Origin: Coprinellus micaceus
Taxonomy: Eukaryota > Basidiomycota > Agaricomycetes > Agaricales > Psathyrellaceae
DNA: 64,000 nucleotides
Direction: 5' to 3'
Assembly (NCBI GenBank): GCA_951394405.1
Contig: OX596339.1
Coordinates: 3,906,001-3,970,000 of the forward strand
In this document: piece by piece, positions 31,848 to 42,317 of the stretch
How the letters are laid out: every line of letters starts with the position of its first letter
How positions within the stretch are numbered: the first letter of the stretch is position 1
Notes under the pieces: model-generated
The model's database searches: none
What the model was told of the DNA's origin: nothing
The model's input: the letters and a program-made list of their open reading frames with translations, nothing else
Program-made: the position numbers and the translations under genes

Positions 31848-33404
31848 CTAGTTCCAGTCCAGATGAAAGTCGACAAGAGCAACGTTGATGCACCAGCCAC
31901 CCTCCTTGAGTCCCTGAATACCTGTGCCAAGGTCCGCTGTACCCAAATAGCGGCCCCGGCCGTAAATTTCTGAGCTCGCCACCCTGTGGAGGACCAAATA
32001 GGATGCGTCGGGCTCTGGTAAAGACGCAAAGGTATACTCTCCATCTGCTTTCCGCTTCTCCAACCTTGCTGTCGAAACCGTTTGAGCGAAGGAAGCCGTC
32101 CACGCCTGAGCCCACCGACCAAAGTCCTCGACGTCCTGCTCCCTTTCTTCGACAGTGATGCGCCCCGTGACCAGTAAATCCAACAACTCCAATTGCATGA
32201 GCGGTTGGGCGATATCGGTAAAAGAGGATATTGGGAGTTTGTGGATGCAGAGCGTTAAGGAACGGATTGACGACCCGGCGGCACTGAGCATGGAACCGAG
32301 AACTGTGTCGCGCCGTAAACCAGGGTCGTTTACTCCTAGCTTGAGATGGCTGAGGGGGCATCGGGAGCGACGGAGCATGCGTTCAGCAGCCATAATCGCT
32401 TCATCGGCGTCTCCCAGTGCCACATTCCCTGGGCGCCCGATGAAGCATAGGGATAGCGTCGTCAGCTGCGGGGTGATAAGCCTGTCCATCCTGCTCGGCG
32501 CTTCGCCGTCAAAGCTCGGGAAGGTGGTGTGGAGCTCGCGGATGGGAAGGGTTACACTCGAGGCGCCGGAAGTTTGCACACCAAAATTGAGATAAAAGAA
32601 TGGGATGCGCAAGGGCTCAAGGCATGCCTTGTCAATTTGGGTACATTGCGAGAGTATCTCCAGATAACCCGCAATGCCGTTGCGGAACATGGATAGCGAA
32701 AGTTGCGTGAGTTGGGCCCATGGAAGGAACCATCCAGCCAGATCGCCATACTTGACATCGGCGAACACCCCCCGCAATGCGGGTGCATCTTCCGCGGAGA
32801 TAATAAATGGGCTAGGATCCGATTGGGCTGTACGCCGGTTCTCCGTGATAGTTATGACTCGAACTTTCTTCCACGGGGAGACAGACGACGATGAGGGTAA
32901 GGGGGAGAAGAGTGACCGTGTCACAGCCCCACATACGTGCAGGGAGATCGATTCCCATTCGTTTTCCGCGCGAATGACATCCAATGCACGGAGAATCAAT
33001 GGATCGAGGGGAGTGCTTGAACGTGGGTGTGTCGTGTGCCAGTGGTCATGCGTAGTAATTGCAAGGCGCCGCATTACATTTTTGCCGTTCCGAAGGTTGA
33101 AGTGTAACAGGCGAAGTTCGTCTTCGATGAAAGAATGGGTGGTAATGTACGGCAAAAATAGTTCGACGTCCTTCCACAGGATCGGATTGTCGAGGATGAG
33201 TTGGTTCCAACGGCGGCACACTCTGCGGAGACGGGTGCGAAACTCTCGAACGGGAATGCGACCGTTGGGGAACATGGGGTCGATTCCCTCCAAGCTGAGC
33301 TCCATGACATGGGTGAGGAGCTCTTCGTGAAGACGATCGATGAAAGCAGCGCCCAAAGTCATGATAACGGCGGATGGTCTGGGGGATATCGTGACTTGAG
33401 CCAC
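31848..33404 (-). CDS. F-box protein, intact single-exon copy
   Basis: One uninterrupted frame of up to 518 residues. The likely start is the Met at residue 15 (MTLGAAFIDRLHEELL), which aligns with the start of the inverted copy at 24789. The F-box-like region spans residues 20-85 (DRLHEELLTHVMEL, then RLRRVCRRWNQLILDNPILW). The rest is an LRR-like region without classical repeats, with leucine spacing such as LTQLSLSMFRNGI and LTTLSLCFIGRP. Such proteins normally bind Skp1 through the F-box and present targets to SCF ubiquitin ligases. It is the only intact member of its subfamily here. Its mirror copy at 24789-26287 and a C-terminal scrap at 34571-34655 are dead. Confidence 0.82.
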   Translation of the reverse strand: MAQVTISPRPSAVIMTLGAAFIDRLHEELLTHVMELSLEGIDPMFPNGRIPVREFRTRLRRVCRRWNQLILDNPILWKDVELFLPYITTHSFIEDELRLLHFNLRNGKNVMRRLAITTHDHWHTTHPRSSTPLDPLILRALDVIRAENEWESISLHVCGAVTRSLFSPLPSSSSVSPWKKVRVITITENRRTAQSDPSPFIISAEDAPALRGVFADVKYGDLAGWFLPWAQLTQLSLSMFRNGIAGYLEILSQCTQIDKACLEPLRIPFFYLNFGVQTSGASSVTLPIRELHTTFPSFDGEAPSRMDRLITPQLTTLSLCFIGRPGNVALGDADEAIMAAERMLRRSRCPLSHLKLGVNDPGLRRDTVLGSMLSAAGSSIRSLTLCIHKLPISSFTDIAQPLMQLELLDLLVTGRITVEEREQDVEDFGRWAQAWTASFAQTVSTARLEKRKADGEYTFASLPEPDASYLVLHRVASSEIYGRGRYLGTADLGTGIQGLKEGGWCINVALVDFHLDWN

Positions 33405-33730
33405 GCAGGCCGGAGAAAGTCGCTGTGGTACCTCTTTGAAGTAGGCCTGGGGAGCAGAGATACCGCTGGCGTAGAGTGGGAAGCAATGAACGACGGGTGG
33501 TACGGGTTGAGGATGCGTCTGTAACCGCGGCGCTAGATCGCGGAGATTGATCTCGGCGTTGGCCGGAGGTTTTGCATTTGAAGCGCCCAGGGGACACTAC
33601 AGTAAGTAAACCACTAAAGGGGATGTGAAGAGGGGAATACAAGAGAACGGCAGGGCGAAGTAGAGCACCAGCTCAACGGTTTCGAGCGAACTCGTTAGAT
33701 GAACCCGACTAGGGTAGGTAAGGGGGTAGT
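33405..33730. other. Spacer, second arm of the inverted duplication
   Basis: Reverse complement of this stretch matches 24383-24788, so the duplicated unit included both genes and the DNA between them. Confidence 0.7.
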
Positions 33731-34562
33731 CTAGGGCCCTGAATGTCCTTTCCCTATGGGCATCGTGTCCTTGTGGACCTCCGTGGAGCCAGAGACAATA
33801 ACATCCCGAAGAACCTTCCCGTCGTCCATTGTCCTGAGCGCAGTGGCATGGAAATTTCCACTTCGAGAGTTTGGAGGCTCTGGCCTACCGGCGGCCCGGA
33901 CCTTTCACCCAATGAGTGATTCGAGAAGGCTTGTACGTCGGATAGACTGATCCTAGTCCCCCCATCCCTTCTGTTCCTGAGCATTTGTTGAGCATCGTAA
34001 TGAATACGATTGCGCGAAAGTCAATACGTTGAAGGCGAAGGTGGACGTGAGATGGGACGTACAAGGCAGTGTTAATGAGGTCTTGCGTGCGAAGGAAATA
34101 CACGATGATGTTTCCTATGGCGCAAAGAACATTCTCAATCGTGTTGATGATGAGCTTGTTGACCAAGCTCTTGGTCTTGAGGAAGGCTGTCTTTTCTCGA
34201 TACTGTCGGAGCTGCGAGAGACGAGTTCAGGTCCGGCTCGGAGAGGGGCTTTAGCAAACGTACGATAGAGGATATCCCGACGGTGATGGGGACGTCTCCG
34301 ATTGCGCTTACGACGAGGTGAACGGCGATGGGCATCTGTAGCTCTTGCATTCGAGTAACGTCGTGGTCGATGGCGAGGAATCTTCGACCGATCAAGATTG
34401 CGAAGATGAATTGGATGAGAGATAGCTAGTCGCGAAGGGGGCTCGGTGTCATGCACAGGAGATCAGACCCAATCACACTCGCCGCTCCGATAAGACTTGA
34501 GTATCCCAACCGAGTTTTGTGCTAGTGGGCATAAGAAGATTCATCGGGTCCAGGAATATCCG
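33731..34562 (-). pseudogene. DUF6534 pseudogene (inverted relative of copy 2)
   Basis: On the minus strand, pieces match copy 2: FLDPMN, then a jump (an internal deletion that removes the exons for the third helix) to TKLGW-type sequence, then RRFLAIDHDVTRMQEL, VHLVVSAIGDV, NKLIINTIEN followed by LCAIGNIIVYFLRTQDLIN, AIVFITMLNK, and the tail EVHKD-MP. The helix after IEN has lost about four residues and the start of exon 10 is changed. The 5' part is missing: at about 34562 the sequence changes abruptly to an F-box C-terminus. Confidence 0.78.
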
Positions 34563-34570
34563 GACCCGGT

Positions 34571-34655
34571 ACCCTGTGGAGGGAAAAATAGGGCGCGCCG
34601 GGCTCTAGTAACAGTAAACTCTCCATCCGTTTTCCGCCTCACCAACCTTTGAATT
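34571..34655 (-). pseudogene. F-box C-terminal scrap fused to the DUF6534 pseudogene
   Basis: Closely similar to 31983-32075 within the intact F-box gene (ACCCTGTGGAGG, GGGCTCTRGTAA and CTCTCCATC-TTTTCCGC are in common order). It lies directly upstream of the truncated DUF6534 copy on the same strand, which marks a deletion junction. Confidence 0.65.
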
Positions 34656-34662
34656 AGAAGAT

Positions 34663-35291
34663 TGGGCCAAAGAATCATTTTCACACATACTCCCCCTGGA
34701 GACGATGGATCCGTACTTGTGAGAGCCGCATCAGCGCCCGCCAGGCGTGGACGGAGGCACGCCTCGGCGTTGACCGGTGTTCTGGGATTTTACCCAAGCC
34801 CCTATAAATGGTGTAATATATAGCAGTTTTCCTTGACTAAACCACTTCAGTCATTGGGCACTTATTGCTGGTGGTCGACTCTAGGAAGTTAAGCGCCCGA
34901 CCATCGAACAATCACCGGAACCTCCCTCCACCCGAGATGCAACTCTATGCATATCAGTCTCACCCTAACAAGTCTACGAAGGGCGATAAGGTAACGTGCC
35001 ATTTTATGGCACCCTTTCGCGAGCTGAATGGCCCATTGCAAGCGCTTGGGTCGAGATGCCTTGATATCCGACATAATCTTGAAATTTTCAGGAAACTGGA
35101 TCTGACGGATTCCAAAACACCGTTGTTTAGGTCCGGGCGCTTCAATGCTTCCTCCTCGGGGCCTGACTCCTCTGTGCCAAGTCCAGCGCCACGAGACCAA
35201 ATAAGTCCAAGCATTACGGATGTGACATACGGAGGTTTTATCCACCCTTATTCTTGACGATCTTCTCCAAGAATCCAACACAGTCCGAAGG
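34663..35291. other. Intergenic spacer
   Basis: Carries a TAAGCGCCC word at 34890 and a TATA-like CCTATAAATG at about 34800. An open frame of 130 codons (34865-35257) has no recognisable domain and was not called. Confidence 0.5.
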
Positions 35292-36914
35292 ATGGCAGCT
35301 CCGCCGGCAGTGGACCCACAATTCAAGTTACTCAACGACGATGTACTCTCCGTAATCTTCAAGCTTCTGGCCGACAAGACCCGGGCCTCCTTCCACGATA
35401 TCCTCTCCATCTCGCACGTGTGCAAGCAATGGCGCAACCTCGCGGTTGAACACTGCCCCGAGCTCTGGCGCCGATATGCCTTCCTCACGAAGACGGATGG
35501 TTCGATAGAGCCAGGCTTTGTGGAGGAGGTGTTGTCCCGATGCGGGGACTTGAGTCTGGATGTTGGTTGGGAATGGGAAAACGTGCCTTACACGGGGTCG
35601 GACGCAACGGCTTCAACCGCCATCCTTGCTCATACCCCCCACGCAGACCGCCTCCGAACCCTCCACCTCATTTTACCAAAGGAGCGAGCCCCACTCCTCA
35701 CGTCCCAAACGGCCCTCAACACATGGGTCATACCTCACATGGAAGAACTCGCAGTGCGCCAGAGAATCACAGGAGACCGAATTCGCAGCTTCTACGACGG
35801 TATATACGTTGATGTCCCCGCCCTTCGCAAGCTCTCCATATTCCGATGCTGGATTCAGATCGACAAGATGACTATCCCGAATCTCCAATCGTTCACAGGC
35901 TTCTTCTCGTCAGCTGGACCGATGGAACGCGGCAATGGGTTTCCCCCAACGTTCCACGGATGGCTGAAGCACCTCGACAACTGGCCGCTGCTCTCAATCC
36001 TTCGCCTCCAGCTGCTCAGTCCTACTCCGGATATAATCGGTTGGCCGGTGTATCAGGAAGCGTTGACGCAAGACCTCGAGCGGGAGTCGCTGGCTCCCCC
36101 TACACAAGTTTCGCTGCAGCACCTCACCGAGCTCCACCTAGCAATTTATTTCCACGACCTCGAGATTCTCCTTGACAACGTCGACATGGCTCCCATTCGC
36201 AAAGCCGTCATTCATATCTACGCCAGCCGTGCTGGCCGACTGCATGGGCTGGGAGCCCGAGTTCAACAGTTCTTATCGAAGCACGCTGTGCCTTCCCGGA
36301 GTAGGGGCAACCGCCTGACTATTACCGTCAGCCCAGACGAAACTGTCTGTGGAATCGCGTTCTCGAGGAAGAAGGAATACCGAATCCCATCCGCCGACAT
36401 ACAACACCCCACTTTTGGCTCGGACGACATCTCTATCAGCGTACATTCTCTGCAGATTGACGGCGTCTACGAGCCTCTCAGGAGATACTTCAACCCTCTC
36501 CTCGGTGGCTGGGCGTCTGCGGCCAGACGGATCACACACCTGCGGGTTGACATTCGCGCGGGCGCCCTGCCAGAAGGGACTCAGAAAGCTTTCCACGCCC
36601 TTCTCGTCGAAGCCAGGGAGCTGAAAATTCTGTTCTGCACCAAAGGTCTCATGCCCTCCCTGGTTCACCGGCATAGCCGGGTAACGGATGTTGGGGATGG
36701 CCAGTTTCTTTGCAGGATGGTGTTACCTGCGGAGCCTCCTTCAGCCTCGGCTCCCCCGCAAAATGATGGGAAAAGGAGAAAGCCATATCGATACGGACAC
36801 GAATTTCGAATTGTGCCTTATGAACCGCCTCCAGCCCCTCCCGCCCACGACCCTCTACGCCGACCAAGATTGATTCAAATTGGACATGAAACTGAGTTTG
36901 TTATCTACGAATGA
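35292..36914 (+). CDS. F-box protein, intact
   Basis: Single exon, 540 residues. A clear F-box spans residues 11-60 (FKLLNDDVLSVIFKLLAD, then ISHVCKQWRNLAVEHCPELW). The remainder is a long leucine-rich, mainly beta/alpha region typical of agaricomycete F-box proteins, with no known catalytic motif. It ends in a Pro-rich, basic tail. It converges with the F-box gene at 36992-38152, leaving 77 bp between stops. Its presumed role is as substrate adaptor of an SCF ubiquitin ligase. Target unknown. Confidence 0.85.
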   Translation: MAAPPAVDPQFKLLNDDVLSVIFKLLADKTRASFHDILSISHVCKQWRNLAVEHCPELWRRYAFLTKTDGSIEPGFVEEVLSRCGDLSLDVGWEWENVPYTGSDATASTAILAHTPHADRLRTLHLILPKERAPLLTSQTALNTWVIPHMEELAVRQRITGDRIRSFYDGIYVDVPALRKLSIFRCWIQIDKMTIPNLQSFTGFFSSAGPMERGNGFPPTFHGWLKHLDNWPLLSILRLQLLSPTPDIIGWPVYQEALTQDLERESLAPPTQVSLQHLTELHLAIYFHDLEILLDNVDMAPIRKAVIHIYASRAGRLHGLGARVQQFLSKHAVPSRSRGNRLTITVSPDETVCGIAFSRKKEYRIPSADIQHPTFGSDDISISVHSLQIDGVYEPLRRYFNPLLGGWASAARRITHLRVDIRAGALPEGTQKAFHALLVEARELKILFCTKGLMPSLVHRHSRVTDVGDGQFLCRMVLPAEPPSASAPPQNDGKRRKPYRYGHEFRIVPYEPPPAPPAHDPLRRPRLIQIGHETEFVIYE

Positions 36915-36991
36915 CCACTGTTCTCATACCGCCACCTTCGTGTGCATGGACTCAACTGTACATCATCTGTATTACTATAAGCAATACCCAA

Positions 36992-38152
36992 TCAACCTTG
37001 AAACTGAGCTACAACATCCGCAGGAAGGTTACAGCCCTCGAAGTCAAGGTGTAAGTTGCGCCCAACAACCCTGGACCGGCCCAACAAGCTCTCGAAGGAG
37101 ATGCGGAAAGGCATGATGGGTACCTTCCCTCGAAGCGTAAACGACCGGAGAGCTGGAAGAGTAAGCTTGTCGAGAAAGTCCCCAGTGATTGTGGGGACCT
37201 CTCGCGGCAGGTCTAGGACCACCTCCCTGAGCCGAGGGACGTCGATGAAAGTACCAGGAGCGGGAGGAGCGGAGAACCCGTCCCCTGGACCGTCTTCCGA
37301 GATGGCAAGATGGAAGATCTCCGTATTTGAGGCTCTCGCGAGGACGGAAAGGTAGTCGTTGAACCCCGCGTTCAGGGCACGCAGTTTGAGCGACGTGAGT
37401 TGTCCCCAAGGTAGATGCCAACCCTCGAGCTTGACCATGGTCATGTCGATCGAAAGATGTCGCAACGATGGGAAACGCATCGGTTGCATAACCAGCATGC
37501 CAACCTCCGGTTCTTCGCTCGACCCTTCTCCATACCGTACTCGCTCCGTGCTCTTCAACGTCAGCGAGCGTAAGGACGTCCATCTGCGCTGGTAGTTGAA
37601 GAGGTACGAGATGAAGCCGTGGTGATGGTCCAATTCAATCCACACCGCATCCCAGACCTCGCTCGTCGATATGAGGAAGTCACAGAGGTCGTAGCGTTCT
37701 CTGGTGATCCTGGGGTCATCCACTTCGTCGTAGCGGGGAATCTCCTTCCCGGGCTGGATGAGGTAGAGCCGTTTGGGGAGTGCCCCACCACGGACGAGGT
37801 GTGTTCTGACCATGTCGAAAGCTTCTTCCATCCGATTTGTCTCCTGGGGAGAATCCACATAAGGGTCGTCGTCGTTATGGTCGATGCCTGGAGGATCCCA
37901 TGGTGGGTCGAACATGCTGAAGTCCAGGACGATGTCGTTCCAGAAACGAGGGTTGTTGAGCAAGATCTGGTTCCATCTTGGAGAGATAAGCCTTAGTGCG
38001 GTCCTCTGTGCTCCACGTTGGTCCCCTCTGGAACCTTCACCCCAATATTCTTCCTCCGGTGGGGCAAAGGAGCAGACGGCGGCATCGAAGATCCGGTCGA
38101 GGATTTCGGCAGGGGCACCTGCGATAGGGAAAGGTTGGCCTGGACCCGCCAT
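36992..38152 (-). CDS. F-box-like protein, intact
   Basis: Single exon, 386 residues. The N-terminus has a divergent F-box (GAPAEILDRIFDAAVCSF, then LRLISPRWNQILLNNPRFWNDI). An LRR-like body follows (SLRSLTLKSTERV, FPSLRHLSIDMTMVKLEGW, LPWGQLTSLKLRALN). It ends shortly after VVAQFQG. It resembles the truncated gene at 38642 and the pseudogene at 42640 (shared pattern SPRWNQIL / VSRSWNNII / VSRLWNATV), so the three form one subfamily on the minus strand. Confidence 0.78.
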   Translation of the reverse strand: MAGPGQPFPIAGAPAEILDRIFDAAVCSFAPPEEEYWGEGSRGDQRGAQRTALRLISPRWNQILLNNPRFWNDIVLDFSMFDPPWDPPGIDHNDDDPYVDSPQETNRMEEAFDMVRTHLVRGGALPKRLYLIQPGKEIPRYDEVDDPRITRERYDLCDFLISTSEVWDAVWIELDHHHGFISYLFNYQRRWTSLRSLTLKSTERVRYGEGSSEEPEVGMLVMQPMRFPSLRHLSIDMTMVKLEGWHLPWGQLTSLKLRALNAGFNDYLSVLARASNTEIFHLAISEDGPGDGFSAPPAPGTFIDVPRLREVVLDLPREVPTITGDFLDKLTLPALRSFTLRGKVPIMPFRISFESLLGRSRVVGRNLHLDFEGCNLPADVVAQFQG

Positions 38153-38641
38153 GGTCTGTGCATGAAGGGAGTACGTGAACGTTCATCGCCGGTCAAGACC
38201 TGGTCAATTGAGAATGTAATGGATATGCGCACCGTGGATGGTTGAGATGTGCAAGCCTCAATTTAGGGCCAAGGTATACGTAGATACTGGATCCGGAGCT
38301 AGGATTGGTGAGCATGGTGGATAAACGAAGGAGAAGTAACTCACAGTACGCCCCCAGCAAGAGACGAAGTAGGAAGACAAAGGGTTTGAGATTTTACGGG
38401 ATGGAACGCTCGGAGAAAAGATGAGCCACTCCCCGATCGGTAGCTGGAACGACGTCACTGAGTCGGCGCGCAGCACAAACGCATGCCTTGGCGAAGTTAA
38501 AGGGCGGAGGGAGGGGAGAGCCGTCAGAGAAAACTGCGTTACATTGCTAATAAAACGGGGAGTCGATGTCGGTCAAAGCGGATTTGTGAATAGCTAACCT
38601 CCTACGGTGGCCCCAACCGAAAGCACCACAATCAGGACAAT
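38153..38641. other. Intergenic spacer
   Basis: No gene was recognised. It would contain the missing 3' half of the truncated F-box gene at 38642, but no remnant of it was found. Confidence 0.5.
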
Positions 38642-39280
38642 CTAACGTGCGCAGAGATTGGACCTCCTCCCTCTCCGGACCACATAGCCTTTGTACTCCT
38701 GCCCATCAACGATTTCAAGGCGCTCCATGCTCATAGGATTCCAGAGTCCAGACTCCCCCAGCCCAGGATAAACCATTCGATGTGCAGTGCTAACCATTTC
38801 CGCCTTGGCAAACTTCCCTTTCGTCGACTCGATAAAAAGCCCCAGTCCAGGAATTACGTCAAAGGTACAATCTCGACTGGGTACAGGATATTCGCCATCG
38901 GGGGGCATCTCAGGGTCGACGATACGAAGGTGACACTCGAGATCCTGGCTGCGGTGTACACAGAGCCGGACCCAGTCATACCCTGCCCTGAGTTTATTGA
39001 TCTCGTCCATCTGTATCTTGCGCAGGTCGAAAGTGATATGAGTCCAGTATCGAGGGTCCTGGAGAATGATGTTGTTCCAGGAACGCGAGACGCCTCGAAG
39101 TGTTGTACGCTGCTGTGCGGCCCCTCCGTCCCCCCTCTGTGCTGATCCAACGCCGGGGTGGATTTGGGTCAGGATGGACAGGTCGAAGACCTTGAGAAGG
39201 ATCTCGAGAGGGAGGTCGCCGATGGGTGAATGCTGCAGAGAGCCTGGCATAGTTTCGCCATGGACTATGGGGCTCGTCAA
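38642..39280 (-). CDS. F-box-like protein, C-terminally short
   Basis: Single exon, 212 residues. The F-box region is intact (SPIGDLPLEILLKVFDLSIL, then LRGVSRSWNNIILQDPRYWTHI), but the frame stops after VVRRGRRSNLCAR, where relatives continue with about 170 residues of LRR-like sequence. It could encode a short F-box-only product or be a truncated pseudogene. No second half was found downstream. An alternative start is the Met at residue 11. Confidence 0.6.
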   Translation of the reverse strand: MTSPIVHGETMPGSLQHSPIGDLPLEILLKVFDLSILTQIHPGVGSAQRGDGGAAQQRTTLRGVSRSWNNIILQDPRYWTHITFDLRKIQMDEINKLRAGYDWVRLCVHRSQDLECHLRIVDPEMPPDGEYPVPSRDCTFDVIPGLGLFIESTKGKFAKAEMVSTAHRMVYPGLGESGLWNPMSMERLEIVDGQEYKGYVVRRGRRSNLCAR

Positions 39281-39826
39281 CTTGACAGAACGTTAACAGA
39301 TAGGTTGGCTAGCGCGCACCTCGAGGCCTCTATGGCGTTCAAGCTATTCGGTTTTCCCGCTGGGTCTATTCTGTGAAAACAGCGTTGCCAAGTCTGAGAG
39401 AGACAACGTGAGGCGGGGGGAAGAGAAGTTGTCTGGCCCAGGCTTGATAAACCTTGCCAATTGGGGCCTGGGTAAGACAGCGATCGAAAGACCCGGGGCT
39501 GGGTGGAGTTTGGTCCTAGTGTTCAGAAACCCCATAGTTCTGTGGAATAGTATGGGATAGAAAGTAGTAAGTGAAACTAGGGCGAATTGGAGGCCGAAGT
39601 AATACCCCCTGTAGTACGAATATTAGCGCGAGGGAGAGGTAACATACGGTATGTGGGTATAGAGTTCTAATGCCAGCTCGTATTCTAGTCGAAGCAAACA
39701 AACATGAACGATGATGGAGGAACAGGAAGAAAAGAAACGCTCGAACGAAAGGAAAGATTCAGAATGGGGCGTAAAACGAGGTAGAGGGGTGACACAGGAA
39801 AGGGTCTCAACCCGGACATAGCTCCG
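39281..39826. other. Intergenic spacer
   Basis: No gene or repeat was recognised. Confidence 0.5.
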
Positions 39827-40769
39827 TCAAACCTTCTCAGCCCCTGACAAGGATGAACCTCGGGTATGACTTTTCCTCGAGCGTTCTGGCGGGGGTGTGA
39901 GCTGTTCCTCGTCGAGAGGTTCAGTACCGACGCGTTGGTCGTACTGGGAGGCTTTGGACATGAGGTACGTGCTAGGACAAATAGGTGTGAGTGAGTCAAC
40001 GGTGCTTGATGGAGGGGAGCACGCTCACCTTGCTGCGGTGAATATGAACGCGATCCAGACGAGAACCACCCACGCAATGTTCTGGGCCCAGCTGCGGTAG
40101 CCTGGGGGGTATTCAGGAGGGAACGAGGGTAAGTAGTACATTGACGACTTACGTAGAGGCGGTCTTGCGAATTGTTGGATCAACCGTGCAGCAGTGGCTG
40201 GGTCAGCTCCAATGAGGTATGCTTCGCTCGTCGTGATAACGATCTGTCCTCCCCGTCAGCATATCCTCCTCGCTCTTTTCACCGTTAACACGCACTGTAC
40301 TGGCAATCGCGCTCGCTAACACCCCCAATGTGATCACCACTGCAGCGCCTTTCTTTGTCCGATGATACCAGTTCGGATATCTCCTCCTCGGCCAGAACAC
40401 CAGGAAGAAGAAATCCGCCCCAAATAGCGTGGCGACGAACACACAAAACACGATGGTACATATCGCCGACCGGATGAGGTTCTCGTTATACTCCGAGACG
40501 GTATACCCCGAAGCTTCCTCGATGTGGTCTTGGTGGAAGTTGTATTTGGATAGGGAGTAGGTCGCAGTGCATTCGGCCGCGAGGCCTGTGAGCATGGCGA
40601 GCTGGTATACAACTAGGAAGGAAGGGGTTAGGGGGTATGACTTTGAACAGAGGTGTGTAGACGCACTGAATCGTTGCTTCCGTAAGTGCCAGCGGCTGTC
40701 GAACATCTGTTCACTCTTGAACGCGCCCCAGTGCATTTCCGAGAGGTTGAATCCCCATATTTTCGTCAT
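39827..40769 (-). CDS. Predicted four-helix membrane protein, unknown function
   Basis: Five exons on the minus strand (40667-40769, 40296-40612, 40153-40243, 40029-40101, 39827-39971) join in phase to 242 residues, starting MTKIWGFNLSEMHWGAF. Four hydrophobic segments are seen: VYQLAMLTGLAAECTATYSL, ICTIVFCVFVATLFGADFFF, VVITLGVLASAIASTIVIT and IAWVVLVWIAFIFTAA. The first loop (SKYNFHQDHIEE) and the basic stretch FWPRRRYPNWYHRTKK are polar. The C-terminal 50 residues are acidic and then Ser/Arg-rich. I do not recognise a named family. An in-frame upstream Met (40949) exists, but the compact start fits better. Confidence 0.68.
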
Positions 40770-41489
40770 CTTCGTAGTCTTCACTTCAGGTCCAGGCCCG
40801 TACTTGAAGGCTTTGGTATCGAGAAAGATAGAAGTTATAGGAATGGGTATAGGGATGGTGTAGTAGCAACCGTCCTCCCGGTCGCGTCGAAGTCGAGTAC
40901 TATGGATCTGTCGGAGCAAAGAGATGAGCCTTATACTCCTTGAGACCAAAATATCTCGTTGCTCACCCTTTCGTGTGCCAATTCATTCCATCCCTGCACC
41001 AGGGGTCTACCCCACCTTCGTCAGTGGGGCCAGGCTACGCATGACGCCAAGGTACTTGTGCTCCTCCTGATTCGTGTCATTGGAGCGTCCCCTTCGAGAT
41101 ATTTCAACATTCGTGGCGTTGTGTGGATGTCGAGGAGCAGGATCGTGGTCAATGGGCAGTTAGCGTCGTGGTTGGGAGCAAGGGGGACCAGTGTCGTCAC
41201 GACGTCAGTCTTGCCAAATCGGTCGTTTCAACTTTCCCACGTGGTAGCCACTCCCAAATAAGCGCCCAAAATCAGGAGCGCCCTCTGGCCTTCAAATATG
41301 CCCCATATTGAGCTATGTACATTTAAGGACAGGGCCCTGCATGGTATAACGTGCGGGCGTACTTATCATATTTCTGGACTTAATAATAAGCGTTGAAAAG
41401 GCCATGGCAAGCCGATCAACCTTCAAGTTTGAAGTCGAGGAGAAGTTGATGAGTTGATAGAGACTTATTCAAAGTACCTAAACTAACTT
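40770..41489. other. Intergenic spacer
   Basis: A TAAGCGCCC word lies at 41259. No gene was recognised. Confidence 0.5.
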
Positions 41490-42317
41490 CTACTCATAAA
41501 TAACAGCGTACGGTTGCAGCGCTTCATACAGTTTTAACCATCTCCCTCCATTCCACCCCTTCAGAATCTCCCATGGCTCTTCGTGGTCACCAAGAAGCCG
41601 CCGCGCCCAAATGAGAGCACCACCAGCTGAGAGATCAGCGGATGTAATATTCTTCCCCGTCAGGAACGGCCCTTCCTCCGCATTCGCATCGCCTTTCACC
41701 AACCTCGCCTTCTCAAAAATCCGATCAGCAGCCGAGTAGGCTTCGGTGGCCTTCTCCCAAACACCCCTCTCAAACTCCGGCTTCTCGAAGAACTCCTCGA
41801 ACTTGATCCCAATGACACCCTCCATCGAGCCTTGGTACGTTTCCCGACTCTTTTCGTCCATCCACATTCCAATCCTCGGCGCCATGGCAGGAAAGATGGA
41901 CCGGATCATGTGCGTTACCACCGCAGCGTCGAGGGCGACGATGCCCGCCTCTGCGCCTGCGGGGATGATGGTGGGAGTATCGGGATAGGTTCTGTCGAGG
42001 TAGGCAATGATTCGTGCAGAGTCAGATACGCTGGTACCTGTCGACGAGTCATGGATTACGGGCACCTTGTATCGGGGTGCGCCGTCGGTGAGGTCGTTGA
42101 TGGGCAGCCCCAGCTCCGCGGCCCGTGCTTGGAGCTCGTGGTTCTTAATCCAGACAGTCCGGTGGGGCAGCTTTTTGTAGTTCAGCGCCAACCTTCATCG
42201 GAATACGTCAGTATCATGGAGGGTGTTCAGTCGAGGGATGACCTACCGCACTTTCATGACGAAAGGCGAAACCGTCTTCCCTGGTAGGGTGAATTCGATA
42301 TCGTAGAGGGTGATCAT
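41490..42317 (-). CDS. Glutathione S-transferase (fungal Ure2p/GSTFuA-like type)
   Basis: Two exons (42247-42317 and 41490-42192) give 257 residues. The N-terminal thioredoxin fold starts MITLYDIEFTLPGKTVSPF and continues LALNYKKLPHRTVWI, with the cis-proline segment YKVPVIHD followed by SDSARIIAYLDRTYPD, the usual glutathione-binding Ser/Asp site. The C-terminal helical domain includes LTGKNITSADLSAGGALIWARR. No N-terminal cysteine is obvious, so a serine is the likely catalytic residue. This type, common in wood- and litter-decay fungi, conjugates or binds small aromatic compounds in the cytosol. The first intron is 54 bp. Confidence 0.85.

Noticed and set aside
34865..35488. Overlapping open frames on both strands before the intact F-box gene
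   Set aside because: The minus-strand frame overlaps the start of the F-box gene and the plus-strand one has no domain. Neither has supporting splice sites.
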